Below, piece by piece: positions 46,886 through 57,985 of a stretch of 64,000 bases of DNA (its first letter is position 1; each line of letters starts with the position of its first letter). The DNA lies in assembly GCA_902702965.1 (NCBI GenBank), contig CACRXP010000010.1:2294439-2358438 (forward strand), written 5' to 3'. Origin of the DNA: Spirometra erinaceieuropaei. Lineage: Eukaryota > Platyhelminthes > Cestoda > Diphyllobothriidea > Diphyllobothriidae. The position numbers and the translations under genes are program-made. Under the pieces are notes generated by a model that saw only the letters and a program-made list of their open reading frames with translations, did not search any database and had not been told where the DNA came from.

Positions 46886-48720
46886 CAATAGATGTTCTAT
46901 CCTACCAATGTTTACCGAAATTCTGACATATGTTTTTAAATCGAAAAGGTTACCTAAGTTGAGTTTTCACGTCAATTACCCTGTCGCATAGGAATGCCGG
47001 CTTTCGAACAAGCCGCCTATTGACTACCTGCATAAACTGCACGTTGCAGGAATGGCTACTTAATTAGTATGAATTTTCCCATCGATTTTCGACGTCCTTA
47101 TGAATTCAAATATATTTTTTACTGGGAGAATGCGTATATATTGGTTTAAAGAAAGTTTCCAGTTACGAAATTTTTTGAGACCATGAAATGTTCAATCATA
47201 CAGCCTCGCACCGGCACATTCTTTAACGCTGCTTGTAAAATAGACAACTAGGTCCCTATCCATTATAAAGTTTTATGAGGCCTATGTGTCCCCTTCATAA
47301 TAGTACATCAAAATCTTTGATTTCTCTTGCACGAAAAGCATACAGCTTGCAGTCCAAAAACCCTGAATGCAAGTGTAACGGCAGGTAAGGTTCAAAATTA
47401 TTCGGGAAATGTGGAAGTCTTTTAAAACCGAAAGATGCTAACTCTTCAGGGACACAAGTTTTAGAAGACGTAATTTACCACCAAATAAATAAACGAAGGA
47501 ATATTTTTGTGCATTTCTTTTACAACAACCAATGGAGATAATTCCGGCCACATACAGTGTGTGACCTATCTCATGAAATGTTGACTGAAATTCTGAAACA
47601 TGTTTTCGATTAGGAAGGAGTACTTAGGCGCGGTTGTAATACTAGTTATCTTGCGCATAATCCTATAGTATTTCGGACTTGGCAGGATGTCGGCTTTTAA
47701 ACACACTGCTTTTTAATCTCCTATAAACAACGTGCTCGGTAAAAATGACTACTTAAGTAGCATGCATTTTTCTCATTGATTTTCGATGGCCTTGCAAATT
47801 CAAATATATCTTATAGAAACCATAAACATAAATTTGCTTTCTGTCAGTCAATTAATAGACAATCACGCCTTCTTTATATTTTTTATTCAAGGAAGGAGTA
47901 TAATTAGGTTTTAAAACGTTTCTAATTATGAGATTTTTTTAAGACCGCGCAATGTCCATTTACATAGCATCGTAATAGCCGTTTATGACAGCTCCTCGTG
48001 AAATGTACAACACAGTCCGGATCCATTGCAAAATTTTATAAATCCTATATGGTATCTTCCTAAACGCATAAAGGAATATGTGATTTTGCTTACGTAGAAA
48101 GCATGCATCTTGTAAACTGGAAACGCTAAACGCTAATGCAGTGGCAGATCTGGCTCAAAATTATTCGGAAATCGGAAAACTTTTTTAAAACCTAATTATA
48201 CTCATTCCTTTAACAAAAACTATAAAGAAGACGTGGTTCCCTATTAATTGACTGAAAGAAAGCGTATTTTTGTTTGTGGTTTCTGCAAGATATATTTGAA
48301 TTTGCAAGGCCATCGAAAATCAATGAGAAAAATGCATGCTACTTAAGTAGTCATTTTTACCGAGCACGTTGTTTATAGGAGATTAAAAAGCAGTGTGTTT
48401 AAAAGCCGACATCCTGCCAAGTCCGAAATACTATAGGATTATGCGCAAGATAACTAGTATTACAACCGCGCCTAAGTACTCCTTCCTAATCGAAAACATG
48501 TTTCAGAATTTCAGTCAACATTTCATGAGAGAGGTCACTCACTGTAAGTAATCATTTTTAAAGGAAGGTAGTTTATGCAAGCGGCCTCCTGATGGGACTG
48601 CGATATCTTAACAGTATGTGGCATTGTAATTAATGTAACAAACCTACTTAAGTCTTCTTTTGCAATTGAAAACACATCTCAGAATTTCAGTCAATATTTC
48701 GTGGAAAAGCATATTTACTG
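46886..48720. mobile_element. Outer Tc1/mariner-type MITE, split by a second copy of its own family
   Basis: The left arm starts CAATAG after TA (46884-46885). The right arm ends ATTTACTG before TA (48721-48722). The arms are diverged inverted repeats and match the inner element's arms. Removing the inner element (47555-48544 plus one TA) leaves roughly 0.84 kb. No transposase frame is present, so it is non-autonomous. Confidence 0.75.
47555..48544. mobile_element. Inner MITE with ~266-bp near-perfect terminal inverted repeats and TA target site
   Basis: The ends are CAGTGTGTGACC and GGTCACTCACTG, flanked by TA on both sides (47553-47554, 48545-48546), as in Tc1/mariner-superfamily elements. 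Arms 47555-47821 and 48279-48544 differ at only a handful of positions. The ~455-bp centre has no coding capacity, so mobilisation would need a transposase in trans. Copies A (1190-1833) and B (4215-5189) are older. Confidence 0.9.
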
Positions 48721-48997
48721 TAAGAGTACCAGGGACGATGCCTTTTTCATTTTCCATCCCAAACACGACATCGCATGAAAGATCCCCAGTCAGTAGGTAT
48801 GGATTCATTTGCTAAGCCCAGTATGCAAGGGAGGATGGTGGTGATTTTGGAAAGTGCCGCCTTTCACGCACATCGAACGCTTATTATTCTCCATTATGTT
48901 CCATTGCCTGAGTTAATTGCGCCTGTTATGATTAACATGAAACTCATGCCACTTTAGCACCTATAAAATGTATCAACTGGCAAGCTTTACATCGATG

Positions 48998-49080
48998 GTA
49001 GGGGGCGCTCACCGATCGTTCTTACGGAACTCACTCGTTCGTCACTGTTCGTTCGCTACAAGTTCATTCACATCCGGCGC
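48998..49080 (-). mobile_element. SINE head-module fragment
   Basis: The bases 'gggggcgctcaccgatcgtt' and 'acggaactcactcgtt' are the reverse complement of the head module at 49258-49310, only about 200 bp away. Confidence 0.65.
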
Positions 49081-49204
49081 CCGTTTAAATTGTTCCTTTT
49101 GATGCATACAAAATGTTTCAGATGATTAAATTTTTCACCCAGACACTCGCAATCAAAGGAGTGGCTCTTTACGCTGTTCTGCAGTTCTGTAATAACATAC
49201 TGCC

Positions 49205-49505
49205 AATGTCATGCGCCACTGGGCGACTGCTGGTTGGGCTCAATAGAGAGCCGGTAGGGCACAACGGAACGAGTAAGTTCTGTAAGAACGATCACTGAGC
49301 GTCCCCTACAATTGTAAATTCCCGATCGAAACCGACAGGACAACGGTCCCGTGGCCCAGTGGTTAGAGGCGCTGGACTTCTAACAAGTCGCGAGTTCGAG
49401 CCCCAGATGTTCCACATTTGGGGGTTGGGTATGACTGGCTGATGACGGCTAATGAGCCAGAAATGACCATTTCAGTCTCTCATGTCCTTGTCGGAAAGAA
49501 CATAA
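49205..49505 (+). mobile_element. tRNA-derived SINE, most complete copy
   Basis: The head module ('ctggttgggctcaatagaga', 'ggcacaacggaacgag') runs 49220-49340. A-box TGGCCCAGTGG at 49352-49362 and B-box-like GAGTTCGAGCC at 49392-49402 follow. The tail 'gtatgactggctgatgacgg' and 'catttcagtctctcatgtcc' runs 49425-49495. The modular head/tRNA/tail order is the same as at 2640-2925. Confidence 0.8.
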
Positions 49506-49599
49506 AGCTTTACATCACCGAGTACAGTCAAAGTTCCTCACATTCCTCCGGATACAAATTCCCAGTCGGTACAGTTGATACACATCTAGTTGCTCAGTT

Positions 49600-50515
49600 T
49601 GCTCACCGCCGCCGCATGTTCAGCCATCCGCGTACGAAATAATCTCTCAGTTTCTCCGACGTAGTTGCTTTATCCGCAACTGCACCAGATCCGATAAACG
49701 ACTCCAGACGTTTCTAGCCGTGGCAGTGGGTCTTCGGTTTCGGTTTCTCGCACCACTTGGGATTGGAGTTGCACACAGACCGGAGGCAACCATCAGGCGT
49801 CTGGTAATGAAACCGAAAGACCCACTGCAACGGCTAGAAACGTCTGGAGTCGTTTATAGGATCTGGTGCAGTTGTGGACAAAGCAACTACGTCGGAGAAA
49901 CCGGAAGACAGCTCCGAACGAGAATGGCCGAACACGCTGCAGCAGTGTGGAGAAATGACGCTAGCATTCAAGTTGCGGCTCATCCGACGAGATCCGGCCA
50001 CACATTCAAATTCGACGAGGCTGAAATTCTCGCAAGAGGTGACAATTGCGTGAGCCTGGAGCTACTGGAATCATGGTTTACTGGCCCCCAGTCCATTAAC
50101 AAGTGCATGACCTTCCCCTTCCATACTTAGTGCTGAGACTTCGTCCAGACGGAGTAATTAGCCACGCGGGGAGCGCACAGGTGAACACTCTTCCCAACAC
50201 CAGGGTCGATGCGTCAGGTGGTCGAGCAATCATCACACCAACATCCAACGAACGTGATGAAATTGCAACAATTAACGACGCGAACGTCGGCCATCAAGCA
50301 ATTAACACACCACGTGCAACGATGCCTGATCAAGAGGGGGGGGGGAGCCGTGAATATTCATAGGCATGAGGTAGCATGGCGACTGCATCCTATAAATACT
50401 GCAGTCCGTTGTGCATGAATCACCCGTATCTGCCGTTGTCTCTGATGATGGATTCGAGCAGGAATCCGAAACGTCGGGCTAATAAAGCTCTCGTCCAAGC
50501 GATCGTGTCTTCTTC
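49600..50515. mobile_element. Penelope-like element, head-to-head GIY-YIG copies with 3' tail
   Basis: From about 49745 down to 49605 the minus strand holds the start of a GIY-YIG domain. From 49750 the plus strand repeats that start and continues: KPKDPLQRLETSGVVYRIWC, SNYVGETGRQLRTRMAEHAA, FKFDEAEILARGDN, LELLESWFTGPQSINKC (to about 50110). GVVYRIW and NYVGETGR correspond to the GIY and YIG strands with the following Arg. The tail (50130-50515) contains the hammerhead-like motif at 50442-50475 and an AT-rich end. The RT is absent, so the copy is 5'-truncated. Confidence 0.85.
50437..50480 (+). ncRNA. Hammerhead-ribozyme-like motif in Penelope-like tail
   Basis: CTGATGA (50442-50448), stem II GGATTC...GAATCC, GAAA (50468-50471), C-G and UC up to 50475. 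Flanking GTCT/GGGC can pair with wobble as stem I. The core matches the consensus fully. Confidence 0.65.
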
Positions 50516-51369
50516 TTCTTCAAGATTATAAACCCCCTTTAATTTAGATGAATCTTTCCAGTCCCAATTGCTTAACGTTATGTGGTCCAACCTCAGGAGA
50601 GACGAAGACTGGCTGGCCAGCACTTTTAGGACTGGCTGTCTACTGAATTATTTTGCTGTCTGTAAGCATCCCAATACATACAAGCGAGGGTTGCGCGTGA
50701 CGTATACCAAAGATTGCAGTAAAATTTAATATCTTTCAATCTTCTTTCGCCAGTTGGAAGCTAACATCAGTCGCGTAACTAAAATCGTGTCAGAAAACAC
50801 TGTCACCCGCCCAGTCCTTTACTGCACTGCTTTCCCGTACTGAATTAGTAAGTAGGAGTCCGCAGAATGCAGATAATAAAGTGGACCGCTGGTTTGGGTC
50901 CACATCACAACAAACTTGACAAGACGACGACTATCTGGATCTAATTCAAACGGTTATTCAAGTCGCATTTCGCTGTCCTGAACTTTGACTTTCATTGCCG
51001 CAGCCATCCACCACGCAAATATATGTTAACTCAGCCTGATGGTTGAGTGAGTCTCGGAATTTAATGACCACACAAGTTTGTGGGGAGTCTTTTCCTCTCA
51101 AACTCGATTTCTGCAACGTCACGATATTTTATTTGATGACTTTCTATGAGGGATGAATGTTCAGAGGAAATGGGTCTCCGAAGGTGTTTACTTCAGTCAT
51201 AGTTCAGTCCCAAGCATTGCACTGCGGCTTGATGGTTCTCTTCGGATTCAAAGGTAGACTGAAAAGAAAATGAGTCTTGAGCCTTGGTTTTCAAGACACT
51301 GTTGTCACTATGTCTGCAAATGAGGGTCACTGAAACCGAGCCCAGATTGCGACCTTGAAGTGGTACTGA
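50516..51369. other. No gene recognised
   Basis: A block near 51255-51365 ('atgtctgcaaatgag', 'cccagattgcgaccttgaag') recurs at about 52225-52280, forming a direct repeat about 0.93 kb apart on either side of repeat R3. Otherwise nothing is identified. Confidence 0.4.
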
Positions 51370-51880
51370 GAGAGAGAGAGAGAGAGAGAAAGAGAGGAAG
51401 TCGCTTTATTTTGAAATCATAAGTTCAACATTTTCAGCAAACAATTGGCTCCATTCACTATGGGCAGTAAATAAGTTAATAGATTATTCAAGAGTCAAAT
51501 TTTAAGACAAAGCAACGATTATTATGAGGATAGTTCAAGTCTTAGCCTCTGTATTTCTATCTCTTCGCACGTAAGATAGCGCGCTAGGAATAACAATACA
51601 GAAGCTCGATAAGCCCATGTGCGACATGACATAAGTCGGAAGCTGCAGCGCATCGGGCGGGAATACTTCGCAGAAATAAGATCAGAATGCAAGGGATGGG
51701 CAACGTCATCTATAATCCGACCAGAAAATTGCTTGACCTTATTGAAATGTCGTTGTAGGATAGCGTTGACTAAAAAAGATAATAAACACCAGCAGCAGCA
51801 GAAGAGAGCATGCGGAGGACTCGTTTCAAAATTAAAAGATGCTTTTTAAGCAAAGCAGGAAAAATGACAGGAGAGCAGCA
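51370..51880 (+). repeat. Dispersed repeat R3 (copy 2) starting with a (GA)n tract
   Basis: (GA)n at 51368-51390, then alignment with 42310-42830 in the same order and strand, ending at 'gcggaggactcgttt' and 'taagcaaagcagga'. Confidence 0.65.
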
Positions 51881-52775
51881 GTAGCTCTCGCCATAATGCA
51901 CTTTGGCTAAATTTTCGCGAATGGATGTTGTCATGAGTCGTGGCGCATCGGCCACCCGTCCGCTGTTAGCTGAAAGCTGACGTAAGAGCGGGCGCCTACA
52001 GCGTTTACCGATCTTTAGTTGGTGCAGAGCTCATAGTTTGGTTCTGAAGCAGTGACGGTCTGCGTACTTTCTATGCAAATGCATCCATCATTACCCTGCA
52101 TGGTGTTTAGTAATCTCTACGGAACACCCTAATTTTAACTAAAATTATCTTATGACTCTGAAAGTCCATTAGGTAACGGCCCGAAATTCATTCTGTAAAA
52201 GAAAATAAGTCTTACTTCTTGGTTTGTTGTCCCATGTCTGCAAATGAGAGCATGCCCAGATTGCGACCTTGAAGTGGTTCTGAATTCTTTTTGCTGCTTC
52301 TTTCTCAAGACTCCGCTGTGGAATTTGACACGCTCATTTTAACTGTAACTCCTAATGCGTCCTCAAGCTGCATAACCGGGGCAAGACTCTTAATTTGGTA
52401 CTTATTGCAGAAGTATGGAAATACATTTCACGCATGAGCACTTGAAAATATTGGTTATGCAGAATTAAATTATAAAAAATTTCCTGAATAAATGATGTCA
52501 TCAGAAGGACGCGATTTTTCCCACAAGCTTAAAAACATGCCTAGCTTTCATCCACAGCACTCCAACAACGAAACGACCAACTGCGACCGACATCTTAATT
52601 TTCCCACTGCATGAGAGGAAACACTGCCGGTCTTGTTAGACGCAAAAAACTTGGATTGGCGACAGAAAAGCAAGAAACACACCGATGCGCCCAACTATTC
52701 AGCGGAGCAGGGCCAGTAAGAGGAGAGAAGAACCACACCCAAAGAGTGAAAAATATAAGGACAGCAACGTGAAAA
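51881..52775. other. No gene recognised
   Basis: Contains the second member of the direct repeat near 52225-52280. The minus frame at 53056-52595 is antisense to a Penelope-like coding region and is likely a shadow. Confidence 0.35.
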
Positions 52776-52779
52776 AACT

Positions 52780-54060
52780 GGGGCACATGGTTGGGCGCCG
52801 AGACCGCATTCACGCACCACAGTTGGATCGTCGCGGATGAGGATGTCCAACGAGTGCCCCACAGCAGGGATGATGGCTTGCTGATATTCAAAGAACGTCT
52901 CAACACCGTCTTCTCGAACAGTCGATCTACGATGGAGGAGGAAGAGAACAACCAGCCGGTCTTTATGGATGTCCTCGTTTGCAACAAATATTGTGGTGGT
53001 CTAAAAATCAAAGTGTTCAGGAAAGCGACAAACACGACGCAAGTACTGAATTTCAACAGTAACTACTCGATCAGTCACAAACGCAGTTGCGTAAGGGCGC
53101 TATACCGGCACCTTGAGACGCAATGCAGTGAAACGGAAGACACGGTTGCTGAATTGGAATATCTTCAATGGGTGCTGAGAGCCAACGGCTACCCGCGCAA
53201 CTTTTTGACCGGTGCGTACTCAAACGAGACCGTAGACAAAATCCAACCGGCCCCAAACTTTGACGGGCTCTTCCGTACGTGAAGCACGTCTCGGAAGCCG
53301 TTAGTCGTCTTCTCACTCCACTTGCAGTTGAGGCTGCACACAGACCGGAGGCAACGATTGGGCGCCAAGTCATGAGACCGAAAGATCCACTGCCACGGCA
53401 AGAAACGTCTGGAGTCGTTTACCGGATCTGGTGCAGTTGCGGACAAAGCAACTACGTCGGAGAAACTGGGAGATTACTCCGTACGCGATCTGCCGAGCAC
53501 GCAGCAGCGGTGAGGCGGGGAGACGCTAGCTCTCAGGTTGCGGTACACTCGACGGGACCCGGACATATTTTTAAATTTTCTGAGGCCGAAATCCTTGCAC
53601 GGGGTGACAACCGCCTGAGCCGCGAGCTGCTCGAATCATGGTTCTCAGCCGACAATCTATCAACAAGCGCAATGAGCTCCCTTTACCATATTCCGTGCTG
53701 AGATTTTCCCTGGGCAGGGGAATCTGTCACGCAAGGAAGGTGCGGGCAAGCAATTATCCTAGTGACAGTGAGCCAATTTGCAGAGCAATCGTCACACCAG
53801 CATCCAGCACGGATGAAAAAATCATGGCAAAACGACTCGGACGCGGACTGACAAGCTACCATCGCATCAATTACGACCCCAGCGGTGATTGCGAGAGCTG
53901 TTAATTACAGTGCGCATATGGTCCCACGGCAGCCACGTGCTATAAATACTGCACTACTTGTGCCATCATTACCCTTATCTGCGACTGTCTCTGGTGATGG
54001 GTTCGAGTGGGAACCCGAAACGTCAGGCCACTAAATTTCTTATTCCAGTGATCACATCTT
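52780..54060 (+). mobile_element. Penelope-like element: RT C-terminus, GIY-YIG endonuclease and tail
   Basis: Frame 52791-53282 carries the end of the reverse transcriptase (FKERLNTVFSNSRSTMEEEE, FMDVLVCNKYCGGLKIKVFR, SHKRSCVRALYRHLE, YLQWVLRANGYPRNFL). The equivalent of FLDV-h is present, and the palm with its catalytic aspartates is missing. Near 53255-53280 a frameshift leads into 53279-53701 with the linker VEAAHRPEATIGRQV and the GIY-YIG domain (GVVYRIWCSCGQSNYVGETG, FKFSEAEILARGDNRLSREL). The tail to about 54060 has the mutated hammerhead-like motif. Truncated and frameshifted, so not autonomous. Confidence 0.85.
53986..54029 (+). ncRNA. Hammerhead-like motif with one core change
   Basis: CTGGTGA at 53991-53997 (A6 changed to G), stem II GGGTTC...GAACCC, GAAAC and GTC to 54024. 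GTCT/AGGC can form stem I. The core substitution likely inactivates it. Confidence 0.5.
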
Positions 54061-54119
54061 CGTCTTCTGAACTGCTACCTGGAACTCACCTGTTCGCTTC
54101 TATCAGCAGTTTCTCATTC

Positions 54120-55187
54120 ATCAAGTACTGTTAATCTGCTTATTATACATCCCAGACGCATTTTATTGTCAGACAGTACCTGTGAGGTTTTCCAATTCTG
54201 TGGTTGGTTTTGCCAAACATAAATGCTGACTTGTACATCAAGCAAGCGCGAGCGAGCAAGGGTGATAGCATTTTAAAGTCGGTGTATGTGTGCGTCAGTA
54301 AGGTAACACAATTAGTAATCAAATTCCCACGCAAGTCCTGTTTGAGGATAGTGAGGGTATGTGGGTGAGCCACGAAACAACTAACACGTAAACTTGACGT
54401 TTTGCATGGGCCGATGAGGCAAACAAATGCAAGTCAGGTTATGATCGATTACTTAGCTCTGAAATGGACTAGAAGAGGAATAGAATAGTTAAATAAAAAT
54501 ATGGAGTATGCCTGACATAGTGAAAGCTGAGTAAGAGGACTTTCAGCTGGGGTAGTCTGGGCTCGCCGATTTTAGACGAAATGCTTTATTTTCAGGTTAA
54601 ACCAACTGCAAGGACACTGATGGTAGGAGTATTCGTTATGCTACATAGGAGAAGCATCCATTGAGCTGTCTTAGGTGCCGATGGGGTATGGACTTTCGTC
54701 TTGATTTTTACTTCTTGTCTGGAGTCCGCATGGGTGGTCGCATGCAGACAAGCAATCAGTAGTGGCGGTTTAATACCGACAAAGATGCGAATAGTCACTT
54801 AGGGACTAACTGTCATAATAATCTCTTAATACCAAATTCACAGGTCCTCTCGATCCGAATCTCAAGACGGAACTCCGTGGTTATTGAGAAGTGTAATCCC
54901 TGTCGCCAAGAGTTATAATTGCTGATCAGAAATTACTCGAAGACACAAAAAGACAAGGTTAAAAGGCCAAGGCGAAAGACAACACCATACCACTCACCCT
55001 CGTTCTGCATATTTCCATAGCCAGGACCGCCAGACATTGTACTCATGGCGTAGTGCCTCTATCACCGTCGCCTGTGCAACATCGAGCCTCGCACAGGTAT
55101 CAGTGACAGACCGATTCTCGACCAATCACAGCTATGCAAACCGACCAATCAACTTCAGGGCCGACGCAGACTTGTCTGCGCTTGAGG
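54120..55187 (-). repeat. Long dispersed repeat R1 (copy 3, inverted)
   Basis: Reverse complement of 45040-46075 over about 1 kb, ending exactly where the gypsy LTR remnant begins (55188). Confidence 0.8.
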
Positions 55188-55215
55188 TGTAACGACCGAT
55201 TGTTTTAAACGGACC
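55188..55215 (+). mobile_element. 28-bp remnant of the 5' LTR of a gypsy element
   Basis: The 28 bases starting TGTAACGACCGATTG are identical to 56955-56982, the first bases of the 3' LTR. Beyond them the sequence jumps straight into RNase H coding, showing an internal deletion. Confidence 0.8.
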
Positions 55216-56943
55216 ACAGCGGAATTACTGTACCTTCCGCCGCGAACTCCTGGCGATCGTTGTGTTCCTACGTCAGTTCAAGCACCTGTTGATCGGACGA
55301 CGTTTCGTCCTCCGCACAGACCACAGAGCCCTGCAGTGGCTGCGGTCCTTCAAGGACCCCATGGACTAGCTGGCACGCTGGCAGGAGTTCCTGCAGGATT
55401 TCGATTTTGAATGCCAGTACCACCCGGGCCACAAGCATGGCAACGCAGATGTCCTTTCCCGCCTTCCCCACGTCACTGACGCAGACCCTGACGTACAGAC
55501 AGCCGGCGTTAACGCTATCGTTGTGTCTGAGCCTACACGCCACGAATGGGCAACAGCGCAAACAACGGACCCTGACACGGCCACTATTTACCGCCAAATG
55601 AGTCTAGGGCTCCCCAAACCTGCCGAGCGGGAAATGAGAGGCGCCAGCCAGAGCGCCCGCCTATTGCTCAACCAATGGCCCTACGTCACCATCGAAAATG
55701 ACATATTGTTCCTCCGTGACCCCACTTCCAACCGGCTACGACCCGTCGTTCCCGGATGCTTGGTAGAATCCGTACTCACTGACCTCCACACACAGCTAAG
55801 ACACAGCGGCCAACGCCGCACGGAACTCGCTTCCCGCAGCCGCTTCTGGTGGCTTCAACTACGTTCGGCCGTACAACGTTTCTGTCAGTCCTGCGCCACG
55901 TGCGCTACGTTCAAACCCCCCTCCCCCTCATCCCGTGCCCCACTGCAACCTATGACTACTGGGTTCCCAGGAGAGCGTGTCGGCCTGGACATCTTAGGAC
56001 CCTTCCCAATATCGGTGCGCGCGGTCGAGTACGTCCTACTCATGGTGGACTATTTCACCAAGTGGGTGGAAGCCGTGCCACTCCTCCGCCAGGACGCGGC
56101 ATCAGTCGCAAATGCCATTAGCTGCACTTGGATTAGCCGGTGGGACGCCCCCTTGTCATCCCATTCAGACTGCGGCGCCAATTTTCAGTCCCAGCTTCTA
56201 CAAGACGTCTGCGAGATCCTAGAGATCCGCAAAACCCGAACTACGCCGTATCACCCCGAAGACAACGGCCTTGTGGAAAGGACCAACCGCACACTACACG
56301 ATCTCTTACTTGTATTTTCACGTGACGGGCACGAACACGACTGGGACGCACATTTACCTCTGTGCCTGCTAGCTTATCGCGGAACAGTACATTCTTCCGC
56401 GGGGTTCACCCCTCACTACCTCTGGACTGGCCGTGACCTACGCCTCCCAGCCGACCTTCGCTATCCCTACCCACACCCGACCCGTCCACACTACACGAGT
56501 ACGCCACTCACCTCCGAGGGGTCATACGCTCAGTTCATAACGCTGCCCGCGTCGCATTAGGAGCTGCTACCCAGCACCAAAAGGAGCAGTTTGACCGCCA
56601 CACCGCTGGCACCCCACACCAAGTTGGCGACCTGGTGATGCACTTCAACCCCGTACCCCCACACGACAACTCCGCTAAACTCCACCACCCATGGCAAGGA
56701 CCGTTTACCGTACTCTACGTGCTCGTTCCCACCACATTCCTGTTACGCGACGCCGTCCACGCTGATTTCCCCTCCTTTACGGTACACTTTTCCAAACTCA
56801 AACCTTACCGAGGACGCCTACCCATTTGCACTTCCGATTCCCTACCCGTCATCCCCTTAGACCTAGTTCCCCCGGTAGCCATTGAGGTCTCCGTCCCTTT
56901 CCCCATCGACTGCACCAGCACTGAGGACAGTGCTGTACCTTAA
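55216..56943 (+). pseudogene. Ty3/gypsy pol fragment: RNase H and integrase
   Basis: It would be part of the pol polyprotein that copies and inserts an LTR retrotransposon. RNase H: YCTFRRELLAIVVFLRQFKH then LRTDHRALQWL and YHPGHKHGNADVLSRLP (55230-55470), with a stop at 55367-55369. The integrase follows: a zinc-binding region near 55790-55910 ending CQSCATC, and the catalytic triad in GLDILGPFP (55984), SHSDCGANFQS (56160) and EDNGLVERTNRTL (56263). After a frameshift near 56480-56500 the C-terminal part reads VGDLVMHFNPVPP and FTVHFSKLKPYRGR to TAA at 56941. Gag, protease and RT are deleted, so this is a dead copy. Gypsy-type assignment rests on the integrase after RNase H order. Confidence 0.92.
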
Positions 56944-56954
56944 GAGGGGGGCAT
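56944..56954 (+). promoter_or_regulatory. Polypurine tract of the gypsy element
   Basis: GAGGGGGGCAT directly before the TGTAAC start of the 3' LTR is the expected plus-strand priming site in LTR retrotransposons. Confidence 0.7.
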
Positions 56955-57295
56955 TGTAACGACCGATTGTTTTAAACGGACCTTTTTACTTCCCGCCCTC
57001 CCTTTCAGAGTTTGGGTCACGTGGATTCAAGCCGACGCCTGTCGACGCGCCCTCCGCTAAGTCCCCTTTTCCTTATCGTTTTCGTATTCCTGGACTGCCC
57101 ATTCGTTTTCCATCTCGTTTATTTCACAACTAACCAACCTTTTTCCGTATTTCGCGTTTTGTCGATTCATAGGATTAAGTTGTATTCCCATATTTGTTTA
57201 GTAACCTTTACCCACTATTTTTACCTTTATAATAGATCGCGCTAAACTTATTTTTCTATCGTTCCGCTAACCTTTTGCCAATAAACTTTTATATT
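56955..57295 (+). mobile_element. 3' LTR of the gypsy element (right end uncertain)
   Basis: Begins with TGTAACGACCG after the polypurine tract. An AATAAA lies near 57280. The right boundary cannot be set because the other LTR is almost wholly deleted. Confidence 0.6.
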
Positions 57296-57299
57296 AGTT

Positions 57300-57985
57300 C
57301 ATCCGTCGCCATTATGTCTACTCCACCTCTTTCATTTGCTAGTGTGTATGGGGGAGTAACTCAACTTTTAGAGGAGTTTTCCATGGCTACACATACGAAG
57401 GACCACAAGCCATCATATTCAACCTCAGGCCTCCCCGAATTCCTCAGAGTCCCTCTCTACTCGGCCGCTACAGAGGCTCACCGACGACTGTCGCAATGTC
57501 ACTCGGGTCTCCTGATCTCGTGTCGCCGGACGGGTGAGCCTGTCAGGCTATCAACTTTCTCCAGTCTAGTATCTGATTATTCTGCCAGACTGAATGATCA
57601 GTTTGTTAGTCAGCTTTTTGTCTCTTCTTCCTCCCTTCTCTTTCCTCCTACCTCTGCCAAAATTTGGAGGAGTCTTAAGCCTCTATCTGACCATCCCTAT
57701 ATCTTTTGACCGATTGCCTACTCTTCCGCAATATTGTAGCTTGCCGAACCCGTTGCCCTAGATATTTTGAAGCCATTCACTTCCAGTTTCTCTGATCCTT
57801 TACAATTTGCATATAAGTCCACGTGTAGTATCCTAGATGCTGTTGCTCTTGTGGTCTATTCTGCCCTACGTGAACTAGATAAGGTTTACCGTCCCTAAAC
57901 ATGTGCTTTACTTGACTATCAGTGTTCTCGGTTTGTCCACCAAGGAGTCCCCAGTTGTTGGCTTTCTAAAAGGTAGATACTACTC
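57300..57985 (+). mobile_element. Non-LTR retrotransposon fragment ending at a LINE/Penelope junction
   Basis: Frame 57275-57709 ends SLLFPPTSAKIWRSLKPLSDH. The continuation has PVALDILKPFTSSFSDPLQF, AYKSTCSILDAVALVVYSAL and RELDKVYRP with frameshifts (to about 57895). This is the plus-strand equivalent of the LINE at 45000-44520. From about 57925 it passes into the Penelope-type tail, as at 44500. Confidence 0.7.

Noticed and set aside
52595..53056. Minus-strand frame of 153 residues
   Set aside because: Antisense to the Penelope-like RT frame on the plus strand, which has clear family resemblance.
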